64,000 bases of DNA, from the NCBI RefSeq assembly GCF_003937915.1, contig NZ_RHUM01000002.1, positions 62,001-126,000 on the forward strand, read 5' to 3'. The notes below the pieces were generated by a model. It was not told the origin of the DNA. It searched no databases and saw nothing but the letters and a program-made list of their open reading frames with translations. Positions 1-9,671 of the stretch are shown here, piece after piece. Both the position numbers and the translations under genes were made by a program. Source of the DNA: Erwinia sp. 198. Its GTDB lineage: Bacteria > Pseudomonadota > Gammaproteobacteria > Enterobacterales > Enterobacteriaceae. Position 1 is the first letter of the stretch, and the number at the start of each line of letters is the position of its first letter.

Positions 1-225
1 AAGCAAGCTGTAAGGGCTGGTAGGATCGGCCAGCGTCACCAAATCGGCCATAAAAGGCGTTTGCAAATGCGCGTTTTCCAACATCATGCCGGTGTGCCAG
101 TCAAATCCCGGATTACGATCGAGAAAGAAGCCGTTCAGGTCCTCAACCGGTTCGCTAAGACAGGCCAGCCCCAGGTTGAAAGGGCCAATACCAATACCGA
201 TAAAATCGTAAACAGTCTTATTCAT
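1..225 (-). CDS. dfoA: N-hydroxylating monooxygenase for siderophore synthesis, N-terminal part
   Basis: The reverse strand opens with ATG at 225 and reads [20 protein letters not shown], followed by a segment with [16 protein letters not shown], and runs off the window edge after about 75 residues. GIGPFNLGL is the FAD-binding GxGxxN signature of the IucD/PvdA/AlcA class of N-hydroxylating monooxygenases, and DWHTGMML is conserved in the same class. These enzymes hydroxylate the amine of lysine, ornithine or a diamine. It starts only 10 bases after the stop of the adjoining PLP decarboxylase, so the two are co-transcribed. In Erwinia and Pantoea that pair is dfoJ-dfoA, where the enzyme hydroxylates cadaverine on the way to desferrioxamine. 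The dfoC synthetase would lie outside the window. The symbol is inferred from family and order. Confidence 0.85.
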   Translation of the reverse strand, partial: MNKTVYDFIGIGIGPFNLGLACLSEPVEDLNGFFLDRNPGFDWHTGMMLENAHLQTPFMADLVTLADPTSPYSLL

Positions 226-235
226 TTTAAAGCTC

Positions 236-1786
236 TCACTGGTTTGCCGGGGTCAATAGAGAAACCCGCATCTGCTCCCGCCCGTAATACGCAATCAGAC
301 TGACCACGTCTTCAAGGTCAGCAGGGGTGGTGGTGGGATTTAACAGGGTAAATTTCAGATACTGACGTCCTTCTACTTTGGTACCGGCAACGACTGCATT
401 TCCGGAACGGAACAGCGCCTTACGGATCGCTATATTAATGTCATCAATTTGTGCCTCGCTCATCGCTGACTCGGGAACGTAGCGGAAAATCTGCGTGGTC
501 AGCTCGGGCGCATGGAGCACCTCGATAGCGGGATGCTGATTCAGCAGCTGATGGGCGATTTGCGTCAGGCTGATAATGCTGTCGAAAGCTTCGCCCAGCA
601 TGCGTGGCCCCATGATGCGCAGCGTCATCCACATCTTCAGGGCATCGAAACGACGCGTAGTTTGAATGCTTTTATTGACCAGGTTCGGCGTGCCTTCCTG
701 CTGGGCGCTTAACGGATTAAGGTAGTCAGCATGGTGGGTAACGTGCTTCAGATGTTTTCGGTCACGCACGAAGAAAGCGCCGCAGCTGACGCTTTGAAAG
801 AACGATTTGTGATAGTCGACGGTCACTGAATCGGCCTGTTCAATACCGTTCAGGCGGTGGCGATGATTTTCCGAAACCAACAGGCCACAGCCATAGGCTG
901 CGTCAACATGCATCCACAGGCCGTGATGTTGGCAAAGGCCCGCTATCTGCTGAAGCGGATCGATACTGCCAAAATCGGTGGTGCCGCTGGTGGCAACAAC
1001 GGCAATCGGGATTAATCCTTGTTCGTGGCAGCGCAGGATCTCTCTTTCAAGCTGCTTCGCATCCATACGGTAATGCGCATCGTAATCAACAGCGATAACG
1101 GCGTCATAACCTAACCCAAGAATTGCCATCGACTTTTGAATGCTGAAGTGGCTGAGTTTTGAAGTGAACACGCGCCACTTAGCAGCATCTTCAGGCAGCC
1201 CCCGATGTTTAATAAGGTGGCCGGGATGGTGTGCTTCACACCAGCTGTCCCGTGCCAGAAGCATGGCCATCAAATTAGACTGGGTGCCGCCGCTGGTAAA
1301 AATCCCATCCGCATCGGCAGGCAGGCCAATGCGGCCCAGGGTCCAGTCAATAACTTTTTGCTCAATCAGCGTACCGCCAGCGCTTTGATCCCAGGTATCT
1401 ACCGAGCTGTTTACGGCGGCCATGATCTGCTCAGCCATAAGAGAAGGCATGACCAGCGGGCAGTTGAGATGCGCCAGGTATTTAGGATGATGGAACCAGA
1501 CGGCGTCACGGAGGTAGAGCTGGCTAAGCTCTGCCAGCGCCTCTTCGTTACTTCCCAGCGGACGATCCAAATCGACCTCGCTGAACTCTGTGGCCAGCTC
1601 ATGTGGAAGGATGCCGCTAAATGGCTTCTCAACGGCCTCCAGTGTTCTGGACATTAGCGCCAGCACCTCCTGGGTTTGCTGATTCCATGCAGGCAGCTGC
1701 TGGTTATTGAAAATGTATTTTTCAGGGCTGCTAACATCACAGACAGCAGAAGAGGGGACTGATTGAGCGAATGAGCGTAAGACCAT
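236..1786 (-). CDS. dfoJ: PLP-dependent lysine decarboxylase, desferrioxamine pathway
   Basis: A 516-residue group II (aromatic-amino-acid / diaminobutyrate type) pyridoxal-phosphate decarboxylase. The cofactor lysine lies in VDYHKSFFQ, preceded by the HVDAAYG segment that carries the ring-contacting aspartate; [14 protein letters not shown] is the phosphate-binding loop. Expected product is cadaverine from lysine, the first step of desferrioxamine synthesis (DesA/DfoJ). I chose ATG 1786 because an AGGA Shine-Dalgarno sits 8 bases upstream; a longer frame opens with TTG at 1825 but has no such support. It is followed after 10 bases by the N-hydroxylase gene, and a Fur-like box lies about 210 bases upstream, so iron repression is likely. 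Diaminobutyrate decarboxylase is the main alternative and is argued against by the monooxygenase neighbour. Confidence 0.85.
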   Translation of the reverse strand: MVLRSFAQSVPSSAVCDVSSPEKYIFNNQQLPAWNQQTQEVLALMSRTLEAVEKPFSGILPHELATEFSEVDLDRPLGSNEEALAELSQLYLRDAVWFHHPKYLAHLNCPLVMPSLMAEQIMAAVNSSVDTWDQSAGGTLIEQKVIDWTLGRIGLPADADGIFTSGGTQSNLMAMLLARDSWCEAHHPGHLIKHRGLPEDAAKWRVFTSKLSHFSIQKSMAILGLGYDAVIAVDYDAHYRMDAKQLEREILRCHEQGLIPIAVVATSGTTDFGSIDPLQQIAGLCQHHGLWMHVDAAYGCGLLVSENHRHRLNGIEQADSVTVDYHKSFFQSVSCGAFFVRDRKHLKHVTHHADYLNPLSAQQEGTPNLVNKSIQTTRRFDALKMWMTLRIMGPRMLGEAFDSIISLTQIAHQLLNQHPAIEVLHAPELTTQIFRYVPESAMSEAQIDDINIAIRKALFRSGNAVVAGTKVEGRQYLKFTLLNPTTTPADLEDVVSLIAYYGREQMRVSLLTPANQ

Positions 1787-1994
1787 ATTTAGTTCCTGTA
1801 CTTTAAGACGCAAAGACTCTGCCAACGTTAACCAGGCAGGATTACCTGCTCGAAAATTTCAATAAAAACAAGAGGTGCAAAAAAAGGAAAACGCTTTAAA
1901 AAGCAGTCATTTATGCTTACTCGTTGTAAAGGCGATATCCCGTGTGCAACCCTTTGGTTAAATTACTGTTAACAGCTTTTGTTTGAATGCGATT

Positions 1995-2013
1995 ATAAAT
2001 AACAATCATTATC
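1995..2013 (-). promoter_or_regulatory. Fur-box-like operator upstream of dfoJ
   Basis: The 19 bases match 14 of the 19 positions of the canonical Fur consensus, with an unbroken AATCATTATC half. It lies in an AT-rich stretch between the end of a convergence-free gap and dfoJ, which suits iron-dependent repression of a siderophore operon. The promoter itself was not resolved. Confidence 0.65.
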
Positions 2014-2332
2014 ATTCAACTTTTTTGGTGGTACAAATCACCCGTCTCACTATCTGATGCCAAAAGTGTGATACATGTCACATTTAATGGCGGTAAAAGT
2101 CGGATTTTATTGAGAATAATCTGAAGGAAAAGGACACAAGGGAAGGTGAGGCACAGGGCCTTTTTGAACAATTCAGGAATTAAGTACCCAGGACAAGAGA
2201 AAAACATGGCATGGTAGTGTCGAAAAACGCCTGGCAAAGCGGCGAGTTAAACGATCGGGCGAAGACACAAAAAACAGCGGGTGAAACGGAGTCAGCCAGT
2301 GCGTTCACGGCCGCTGTAATAAGGCGTTGATT
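2014..2332. other. Gap without a supported gene
   Basis: About 320 bases upstream of the Fur-like box. A 73-residue reverse frame (2016-2237) has no ribosome site or recognisable composition and probably is not expressed. I see nothing else in it. Confidence 0.5.
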
Positions 2333-2509
2333 TCAGGAATGTTCATCTTTGCGGGAGAAGGGGCGCTTCGCGTTTTGGCGGCAGCGTTCAGAGCAATATT
2401 GCACCTCGTTCCAGCAGTTCTCCCATTTTTTACGCCATGTCATGGGCTTATGACAATATTTGCAGTAACGCACCGGCAACGTTTTTTTATTGCCTTTAAA
2501 TACTTTCAT
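2333..2509 (-). CDS. DUF2256 small cysteine-rich protein
   Basis: A 58-residue reading frame beginning MKVFKGNKKTLPVRYCKYC and continuing to WRKKWENCWNEVQYCSERC. The paired CxxC and CxxxC cysteines within a tryptophan-rich WRKKW..CW block are characteristic of DUF2256, a tiny putative zinc-binding family of unknown function often found beside photolyase-like or light-signalling genes. The frame is intact, and both ends fit: ATG at 2509 and TGA at 2333. It lies just downstream of, and in the same direction as, the GAF-EAL gene (gap about 20 bases), so the two are probably on one transcript. The function is unknown; the family assignment rests on the motif. Confidence 0.75.
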   Translation of the reverse strand: MKVFKGNKKTLPVRYCKYCHKPMTWRKKWENCWNEVQYCSERCRQNAKRPFSRKDEHS

Positions 2510-2530
2510 TTTTTCATCCGCTTTTACCGG

Positions 2531-4312
2531 TTAAGACGACTTGCCCAGGTCGCGTAGCCTCCATTCCAGCCACTGATCCAGCTCTGCCTCCGGCAACGGC
2601 CTGGCATAGAAATAGCCCTGCTCCTGGTTACTACCATATTCTGCTAACGCCGCATCCGCCTCCCCATTCTCTACCTGGACAGTGTAATCCAGCTCTTTCA
2701 GCATGGTTACGATACTGCGGGAAATGATCCGTGAAGAGGTATCCGAGGAAATATTTTGGATCAAAGAGCGATCGATTTTTATCACGTCGCGTGGCATACG
2801 TCGCAGATAGCTGATATTGCGGTAGCCTGTGACAAAATCATCCAGTGAAATACTAAACCCTCTGAGTTTTAACATTTCCATCCCGCTCAGTGCCGCCGGG
2901 CTCTCAAGAATACGTTCGGTTTCGAGACATTCAATGCCGAGCAGAGCATTAGGCAGTTTCTCTTTCAGCATTTTATTTTCCAGCATGTTAGCAAAGCCTT
3001 TATGCGAGAAGTCGCGTGCACTGACATTAATGATTATTGGTAACTGAATATGGCTGTTTTTCAGTCTTGCCAGCCGGCTAATCACACGATCTGTCATCCA
3101 GTTCGTCAGGACGGATAATAACTGACCCTGTTCAGCCTGCGGGACAAAAAAAGCAGGAGAGAGCTCGCCCCGCGTAGAGTGGCGCCAGCGGATAAGCGCC
3201 TCCAGCGCGACAGGCTTACCACTGTGCAGACAAATTCTGGGCTGATAGGCCAGCCATAGCCCCTGGCCTTCCCGCAGCGCGGAGGCCAGATCGTTCATCA
3301 GCGCAGCATCCTGCGTGTGCCGTGCATTGACCACCTCAACAAAATGAAGTGATGACAACCCCCGGGCGATAGCTTCATGCAGCGCGCTGACTGCGCGGCG
3401 AAGCGTCTCCTGAGCAGCGACCTCTCCTGGAATAAAGTCCGTCTCGCCCGTAAAAATTGTTAGCGCGATAGCAAGACCATCGCCCAGATCGACGCTAATG
3501 CCCTCCAGCTTCTCGATGACCCGTTCAGCGCTAAGGTGACTGCCCGGACGCGTCAACAGGGCAATGCGGCCGGTAGCAACCGTATAAAGCCTGTCACCCG
3601 GCGCCAGCCTCAGACGGAGTGGCAGCAGCGTCGCCACATCTTTGAGCAGGTTTTCTACCGGCCCCATGCCCATTGAACGTGCGAGTTCGCAGGCACGAGG
3701 CATATCTATACAGTCAATGATGATTAACCGACGCGACGTCTGGTTCTCTGCCTGGGTCAGGTTTTGCAGATCCTGGATAAGGCGCTGACGATTAGGCAGG
3801 GCGGTAACGGGATCGCTAAAACTGGCGGAATTTAACGCCTCAAGAAAAGAGATCACCAGGGCAGCCAGCATTCTGAGCGTGGTAATCTGGCTGGCGCTGA
3901 AAAGATGGGGCTTCGTGTCGGTTACGCACAGCGTTCCGACCACAACCCCTTCGCTGTTTTTTAGCGGGACACCGGCGTAAAAGCGGATATACGGCGCCCC
4001 GATGACCAGAGAATGAGCGGCAAATCGAATATCGAGCAGGGTATCAGGCACCACAACCGGATCGTCGCTGTCTACCACGTAACGACACAGCGACTCTTCG
4101 CGAGAAGAGTGTGACAGGGAAAAATTATGGGAAGCGCGAACATACTGAGTATCATCATCCAGTACGGAGATAAAGCTACCCGGAATGCCCAGCGTCTGGC
4201 TGGAAAGCTGAACAAATTTCCTGAGCACCTCATCCCTGCTTTCATCAGCGCTAAGAAGTGCCTGTAATGCGCGAAGACGAGGGCCGTTATTGCTGTTACT
4301 GTTTATAATCAT
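2531..4312 (-). CDS. GAF-GGDEF(degenerate)-EAL signalling protein
   Basis: 593 residues in three parts. Residues about 20-160 form a GAF sensor (SLCRYVVDSDDPVVVPDT, GVVVGTLCVTD). Residues about 165-330 resemble a GGDEF fold with the SDPVTALPNRQRL entry motif, but the GGDEF signature itself is absent, so cyclase activity is not expected. Residues about 335-590 are an EAL domain: ALEALIRWRH, INVSARDF, IECLETE, SLDDFVTGY, IKIDRSLI and a final QGYFYARPLP are all present. The usual AEGVE stretch reads VENGEAD, retaining a glutamate. A c-di-GMP phosphodiesterase or a c-di-GMP-binding regulator is likely. Start ATG 4312 is preceded by GAGG at good spacing. No membrane segment is seen, so it is cytosolic. 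Its ligand is unknown. Confidence 0.85.
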   Translation of the reverse strand: MIINSNSNNGPRLRALQALLSADESRDEVLRKFVQLSSQTLGIPGSFISVLDDDTQYVRASHNFSLSHSSREESLCRYVVDSDDPVVVPDTLLDIRFAAHSLVIGAPYIRFYAGVPLKNSEGVVVGTLCVTDTKPHLFSASQITTLRMLAALVISFLEALNSASFSDPVTALPNRQRLIQDLQNLTQAENQTSRRLIIIDCIDMPRACELARSMGMGPVENLLKDVATLLPLRLRLAPGDRLYTVATGRIALLTRPGSHLSAERVIEKLEGISVDLGDGLAIALTIFTGETDFIPGEVAAQETLRRAVSALHEAIARGLSSLHFVEVVNARHTQDAALMNDLASALREGQGLWLAYQPRICLHSGKPVALEALIRWRHSTRGELSPAFFVPQAEQGQLLSVLTNWMTDRVISRLARLKNSHIQLPIIINVSARDFSHKGFANMLENKMLKEKLPNALLGIECLETERILESPAALSGMEMLKLRGFSISLDDFVTGYRNISYLRRMPRDVIKIDRSLIQNISSDTSSRIISRSIVTMLKELDYTVQVENGEADAALAEYGSNQEQGYFYARPLPEAELDQWLEWRLRDLGKSS

Positions 4313-4987
4313 CGGGGCCTCAGCGCCAGCCTGACTCTGGTGCGAATTAAAAATTTAAATAAAGCGGGAGTAATATAACGACTTAGAAGTATATTGCCGC
4401 AAAAGAATATATCAGGTTTAAATCATAGCCCTGACAGGGGGGGCATGTCACTTTTAATTTCTTTAATGAAAAAATCATCCCCTGTCGATATAACATTTGA
4501 ATCACAGGAGCCTTTTCCTTTTCTTTCCTCGGAGGAATTGAGATAAAAAAGGAGACGCCGTTTGATTTAAAATCTGGGGCAGGCGCTTTTGCTCTGAAAA
4601 ATACCAGCATTACCGTGGTGTTATCATTACCGGCAATAAAACTCATTTTTAACGCTGTGATTCCGGCTGAATAAGTTTCTATTTTTGTGGGTGCATCCGC
4701 CAGGCTGCAGGGCACGCTAAGTCCGGCACTGGCAAGTGCATACAATAACGACAGAAAAGGGAATGCTATCAATAAGGCTAATCAATAACCGACCATGCTG
4801 GAAGTATAAGATCAAATTCTGATTGCATCGTCATCGTTTTGGGGCCTGTGTCGATCCCGACGACACCTGAGCCACGGCCAGCAAGGGCACTGAACGCCAG
4901 AGGGTTGGCGAGAGATCTGACATTGTGTTTCGCGGTAAATTCAGCGACTATTCGCGCGCCTTTTTTATCAGATAAGACATCGCCTGC
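4313..4987. other. Long gap, possibly decayed reverse-strand gene
   Basis: About 675 bases with no gene I can defend. On the reverse strand two abutting frames exist (5013-4778 and 4772-4383); the second opens with a hydrophobic leader-like stretch ending PCSLADA and could be the remains of an exported or membrane protein split by a stop near 4778. The first overlaps the 5' end of the HPP gene. No motif was recognised, and neither frame has a convincing ribosome site. Confidence 0.3.
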
Positions 4988-5728
4988 ATGATAACTGTTT
5001 CTCAAATAAAGCATTTTATAGAAAGATTCTGGCCGCGCCCGGTGGTAGTAGCCCCCCGTCAGATAATCCTTTCCAGCCTGGGGACTTTCACAGGCCTGCT
5101 GTTCGCCAGCCTGTTCAGCCACTGGACGCTGGGCGAAGTTAACGTCTGGTTTATTGCGCCCATGGGCGCCTCCGCCGTCCTGCTGTTTGCTGCATCTAAC
5201 AGCCCGCTGGCTCAGCCATGGTCAGTTATAGGCGGTAATTTTGTGTCAGCATTAACTGGCCTGACCGTCGCGCACTATATTGAACAGCCCGTGATTGGGG
5301 CTGCGCTCGCTGCTGGCCTGTCCGTGGTGCTGATGTTTAAGCTGCGCTGTCTTCATCCTCCGGGCGGCGCGATAGCGTTAACTGCCGTGATGGGCAGCCA
5401 CGCGGCAGGAATGAGCGGCTACCATTTCGCTTTTGTCCCGGTGCTGCTTAATTCAGTCTCGCTGACGTTGGTGGCAATCCTTTTCAATAATCTGATCGGT
5501 CGTCGTTACCCGCATACGCTTTCTGCTGCTGAAACCTTGCCAAAACCCGTACAAATGGAGGTCGCCATTTCACGACAGGATCTGCACGAAGCGTTAATGA
5601 AAGGGGAATTCCTTGATATTGACGAAGAGGATCTACAGCAGGTATTACAACAGGCCGAGAACATTGCGTTAGCTCGCCAGGCAGGAAAAACGGTGATGCA
5701 ACAAGCTGCTTCAGAAAGAAAAAGCTAA
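4988..5728 (+). CDS. HPP family integral membrane protein
   Basis: 246 residues. Residues about 25-170 hold four hydrophobic segments and the signature CLHPPGGAIALTAV that names the HPP family (PF04982). The C-terminal 75 residues are soluble and helical, rich in acidic residues and glutamine. Many family members carry CBS domains at the C-terminus; here only a short tail is present. Chloroplast and cyanobacterial relatives have been implicated in nitrite transport, but the substrate of enterobacterial members is not established. Start ATG 4988 is the first in frame and lacks a strong ribosome site. It is convergent with the decayed amidohydrolase gene. Confidence 0.8.
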   Translation: MITVSQIKHFIERFWPRPVVVAPRQIILSSLGTFTGLLFASLFSHWTLGEVNVWFIAPMGASAVLLFAASNSPLAQPWSVIGGNFVSALTGLTVAHYIEQPVIGAALAAGLSVVLMFKLRCLHPPGGAIALTAVMGSHAAGMSGYHFAFVPVLLNSVSLTLVAILFNNLIGRRYPHTLSAAETLPKPVQMEVAISRQDLHEALMKGEFLDIDEEDLQQVLQQAENIALARQAGKTVMQQAASERKS

Positions 5729-5769
5729 GCATGGGGCATCCTCTTTGTTTGACAGGCCGGGATGAACTC

Positions 5770-6806
5770 TCAGGCTGTCACTTCCGCTTCTGCCGCCAGC
5801 ATTTTGCCGGCTGTAAACACCAGCCTGGCCAGATAACGAGCCGCCGGAAAGAGGGCGCTGTCATCAACGCGAAACTCAGGATGATGCAGCGGCCAGGGGC
5901 CGCCGGAGCCAACCATCACAAAAGCACCGGGGATCCGCTGCTGATAGAAAGCAAAATCTTCGCCTATCGGACTGGCCGCAACGGTACGCGCTTCCAGCCC
6001 GCTGGCGCTGGCCTGTTCAAGCGCGAAAGCCGCCCAGCGTGTGTCGTTGCTGGCCGAAGGCGGCCCCGGCTGCCAGTCCAGGCTGAGTTCCGCATTAAAC
6101 GAGACGGCCAGGCCGCTAAGTAGCTGGCGCAGGCGGCGTTTTGCCCGGAGGGAAGATTGCGGGCGATCAGCGTTTGCAGAGCGGTAATCAGCTGGCCGGC
6201 AATCACGATCGGATCGTTACCTTCATGCGGGCGTGCGGCGTGGCTGCCCGTGCCGGTAATGCGGATGGCGAAACGGTCAACGCCTGCGGTCAGCGCACCC
6301 GCTTTGCAACCCACCACGCCGACCGGCAGGCCTGGATCATTGTGCAGGCCGAAAATGACGCTGGCTTCGTCCAGCGCGCCGCTCGCGAGTACGGCTGGCG
6401 CGCCCTGACCGGTTTCCTCGGCGGGCTGAAACAGAATACGCACGCTTCCTGCCAGCGGGAAGCGCTGTTGTTGCAGCAGGATCGCCGCGCCCAGCACTGC
6501 CGAAGCGTGGAAATCATGACCGCAGGCATGCATCACGCCCGGCATTTGCGAGCGGAAAGCCAGTTCGGTCTGCTCCTCAATCGGCAAAGCATCGATATCG
6601 CCGCGCACCACCACCAGCGGGCCAGGCCGATCGCCGCGAATTTCCGCAACCAGGCCTGTCGCCAGCGGCAGATCCAGCACGGTAATATCGTGTTCGGCCA
6701 GCTGCTCGCGCAGATAAGCCGTGGTGGCGACTTCCTGATCCGAAAGTTCAGGGAACTGATGCAGATGGTGACGTACCTGCTGCAGATAATTTACAAGTTG
6801 CGCCAT
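5770..6806 (-). pseudogene. M20 family amidohydrolase, broken by internal deletion
   Basis: From ATG 6806 the frame encodes a normal M20 (AbgA/HipO type) amidohydrolase start: metal-ligand motifs VVRGDIDALPI, HACGHDFHASAVLG and PAEETGQGAPAVL are intact, as is GSHAARPHEG. After about 226 residues, at SGQNA near 6130, the reading switches to a frame ending in the amidohydrolase C-terminus (PIGEDFAFYQQ, ending EAEVTA at 5770). The peptide between these points, normally about 45 residues including the GNTWNVIP region, is missing. This is an out-of-frame deletion rather than a single-base error, so the gene is inactive; the continuous frame would end at 5964 with nonsense. Substrate is unknown; an N-acyl amino acid or peptide is usual for the family. 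Confidence 0.85.
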
Positions 6807-7067
6807 AATGCTCTCCCGTTCAGCCAGCGATTCTCTGGAGCTGGATCGAGGCTCCTTTCTTCATTTACGGCGTTTGCCCTGGCCCACCAGGCGGCGCCGC
6901 CGCTTGTTTAGCGGCTAAAAATGCATCGCTCTGGCTGAGATAACAGCAGTCCCGTCAGACCGGTGATAACAGGCCAGAAAGCCTACCAGTCTTCAGGAGA
7001 TTGCCATAGTTAGATTCCGGTAAAGCACACGCGCTATTCAGAAAACGCAGGCCTCGGCACTATCCGT

Positions 7068-7385
7068 TTAAAGCGCGGCGTTATCAACGATCTGCCTGTC
7101 GCTGATGTTATACAGCGTGGCGGTGGCAGCCAGCACCGGCTGCGCCTCCTGACCCGGCTTATGGGATTCCACATGGGTAATATGATAACCGACGGCACCT
7201 GCCGCCAGCGCCTTTTGCACCAGCGCATCGTGGAGATCTTCCAGCGAGGTCGCCCAGCTGACTTCCGTTACGCCGAATGGCGCGATCAGAGCTTTTTCCC
7301 GCTGGGACAGGCCTGAGCGAACCAGCACCGGCTCGATCGATTTCGCTGAAAAAATAGAGAGCACATCGTGAACTAACGCTTTCAT
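7068..7385 (-). CDS. DUF1471-like small protein without signal peptide
   Basis: 105 residues from ATG 7385, chosen over an in-frame upstream codon because AGGAGTG lies at ideal distance. The second half (VSWATSLEDLHDALVQKALA, then GAVGYHIT and ATATLYNIS) follows the pattern of the YdgH/BhsA/McbA domain: an alpha helix after SLEDL, then two strands ending in a TLY motif. Typical members are 80-90 residue periplasmic stress proteins with signal peptides; this one begins MKALVHDVLSIFSAK and shows no cleavable leader, so it may be cytosolic. No partner gene is nearby. The family link is moderate and the function unknown. Confidence 0.6.
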   Translation of the reverse strand: MKALVHDVLSIFSAKSIEPVLVRSGLSQREKALIAPFGVTEVSWATSLEDLHDALVQKALAAGAVGYHITHVESHKPGQEAQPVLAATATLYNISDRQIVDNAAL

Positions 7386-7635
7386 AACTTCACTCCTGAT
7401 TAAAGGTCGCCCGTGGCGTACAGTGTTACGCATATGGATTTATTGTTAATAAAAAGTAAACCCAAAGAGCTATACAACGCCTTTCCGCCGCGCCGTATTT
7501 AGCTATTGCTGCTAATCAGGCGTGAAGAAATCTTCGTTCACATTTAAAGGCGATCCGCAGCAGGTTATTTGCATTCCATTACATGCGTCAGGGCCAGCGC
7601 AGCGAACGGCTGACGCTGCCGCGAAAGGGGCTGCG

Positions 7636-7919
<284 letters not shown>

Positions 7920-7925
7920 AAACCA

Positions 7926-8180
7926 ATGTTAAGCAGTATCGGGAAGTTTATTAACTTCTATCCGTTCAATGATATTGACACCATTTCGCCACGTCCGATG
8001 CTGTTTATTATCGACGATAAAGCGCATTCCAGAGAATTTAGCGAAGATGCCTGCCAGCGTGCCGGACAGCCGAAAGAGTTATATATCGTACCGGGCGCGG
8101 GCCATGTCGATCTGTATGACCGTACCGATTTAACCCCTTTTGCCAGGCTGACCTCATTTTTTAAAAATTCTTTAAAATAA
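7926..8180 (+). pseudogene. Alpha/beta hydrolase, C-terminal remnant
   Basis: 84 codons matching the end of a dienelactone-hydrolase-like alpha/beta hydrolase: ISPRPMLFIIDDKAHSREFS gives the strand and acid-residue region, and VPGAGHVDLYDR carries the catalytic histidine. The nucleophile serine half is absent; full proteins of this kind have about 300 residues. The fragment starts 6 bases from the divergent LysR remnant, far too close for a promoter, so the 5' two thirds of the gene were deleted together with the intergenic region. Confidence 0.75.
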
Positions 8181-8477
8181 TATCTGAAGCCGCATTCTGA
8201 AGGGTGCGGCGACTTTTACAGAAGGGGGCTGAAACTTTCTGATGCTTTAATCACCGGATCCTTTCTGACCCGTTCTTTTTCAGGCCACGCCAGTACGATG
8301 ACCATTAAGATGAATATTAACGAGCGGCCAGTTGAAGTGAGGCTTTATTTCGATCGCGCAGCCGTGATGGAAGTGGCCGGACTGCCAGAGGACGATCTCC
8401 GGCAAACTAAGCACGAATTTTCCTGCTTACCGCTCCGCCGCCCACAGCCCGACAGGTTGCCGGCGGCTTGGTATGGT
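8181..8477. other. Intergenic stretch with an unexplained short frame
   Basis: About 300 bases between the hydrolase remnant and the LysE-type exporter. A forward frame from ATG 8298 begins MTIKMNINERPVEVRLYFD but then runs antisense through the exporter gene, so only its first 50 codons could be meaningful; I do not recognise them. Confidence 0.3.
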
Positions 8478-9113
8478 TCAGACAGCAATAAACTCGCGAT
8501 AGCCAGAAATAATCACGTAAACCGCGAAATAACTGAAAATTATGGCAGAGGCCATATAGGAATATTTCAGCAGACGAGCGCCCAACAGCCTGCCGCCGAA
8601 GCTGCCGACCAGACATAAAACGCAGGTCCAGAAGACGCCCGCCAGGAAAAAACCGCTCAGAAACCAGCCTGAATCCGTTGTGCTGTGCTGCCCTATACGT
8701 GAAATCAGCGCGCCGCCGACGGAAGCGAACCACAGGATTGCCGTGGGGGAGGACATAGCCAGCAGCACGCCGCGGCCAAACTCGTTGCGTAGCGGCCTGG
8801 CCTGCTGCGGCTCGTCGGTACGCAGTTCACCCTGACGGCGAAACGCCGCCAGCGCCATTTTCAGCGCGAACCACAGCAGCATCGCGCCGCCGCCAATCCA
8901 CAGCACCCAGCGCACTGCGGCAAACTGTAACAGCACCGTCATACCGGCCAGCGCCAGCAGCGCGTACGCCAGGTCGCCCACGCAGGTGCCGATCCCAAGC
9001 CAGAAGCCGTGAAAATAGCCACGCTGCATAGCCAGCGTGATCATAGCGATATTGGCGATGCCGATATCCAGGCAGAGCGACAGGCTGAGAAAAAAACCGC
9101 TGGAAAATTGCAT
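8478..9113 (-). CDS. LysE/RhtB family amino acid exporter
   Basis: About 211 residues with six hydrophobic segments spaced as in LysE-type exporters, which drive efflux of amino acids or related compounds across the inner membrane. The first segment (GFFLSLSLCLDIGIANIAM) replaces the common PGP motif region with a DIGIAN stretch, seen in a subgroup of LysE proteins. An AAGGAA site precedes both a GTG at 9116 and the ATG at 9113; I use the ATG. Substrate cannot be read from sequence. The gene stands alone, facing the DMT remnant. Confidence 0.8.
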   Translation of the reverse strand: MQFSSGFFLSLSLCLDIGIANIAMITLAMQRGYFHGFWLGIGTCVGDLAYALLALAGMTVLLQFAAVRWVLWIGGGAMLLWFALKMALAAFRRQGELRTDEPQQARPLRNEFGRGVLLAMSSPTAILWFASVGGALISRIGQHSTTDSGWFLSGFFLAGVFWTCVLCLVGSFGGRLLGARLLKYSYMASAIIFSYFAVYVIISGYREFIAV

Positions 9114-9250
9114 CACGAAAGCGTTCCTTATACCGATCCCCGGCCGTCATCCGACGGTGTAAAGCATGATTGCTTAACACAAACAAAGTATCCTGGTTAT
9201 TCATAGCGTTAAAAGGAAAAGTTTCGCCGCGAAGGAAAGTCAATCAGCCT

Positions 9251-9625
9251 TGCTTAAACGGCCGTGATCGTCTGCGGCGCAGACTGGGCGGTTGGCAAAC
9301 TATCGCCTGGGCGTTAATGCTGGCTTTCCCGGTAGCGCTGCCCATTGCCGCGCTGACCTTGCCGGCTTCGTTCCATACGGTAACGTTTTCCGCATGGATG
9401 GGATTAGGCTACGTCTCGCTGTTCAGCATGCTGACAGGCTTTATTTTTTGGTATCACGGCCTGGCGAAGGGCGGCACGGAGGCGGTAGGGCAGCTGCAGC
9501 TGCTGCAACCTTTTATCGGCTTTGGTTTTGCGGCGCTGTTTCTACACGAAAGCATCAGCAACGTTATGCTGGCATGCGTTTTGGCCGCGCTGGGATGCGT
9601 GGCGGGCGCAAAAAAATTTGCCTGA
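9251..9625 (+). pseudogene. EamA/DMT superfamily transporter, C-terminal half only
   Basis: From about GGWQTIAWALMLAFPVALPI onward the frame shows the second EamA repeat of a drug/metabolite transporter: four to five hydrophobic segments, the LGYVSLFSM and FIFWYHGLA stretch, and the terminal LQLLQPFIGFGFAALFLHES block. The first EamA repeat (about 140 residues) is missing, and the codons before 9251 are unrelated and arginine-rich. A 5' deletion is the simplest explanation. Protein made from the available upstream codons would be a half transporter. Confidence 0.75.
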
Positions 9626-9671
9626 GGGTGAACGAACCGGCGGCGTTGGCTGCCGGTTCGCAGGCTGGAGG

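Noticed and set aside
2016-2237. 73-codon reverse frame upstream of dfoJ
   Set aside because: No ribosome site, unusual composition, and no family; probably chance.
4383-5122. Two abutting reverse frames of 129 and 114 codons
   Set aside because: The right one overlaps the HPP gene antisense, and neither has a start signal. A leader-like piece ending in CSLADA kept me from excluding a dead gene, so it is only noted as a gap.
5731-6911. Forward frames of 130 and 256 codons
   Set aside because: They run antisense through the amidohydrolase pseudogene, whose metal-site motifs prove the reverse strand is coding.
8298-8618. 106-codon forward frame
   Set aside because: Its second half is antisense to the LysE-type exporter.
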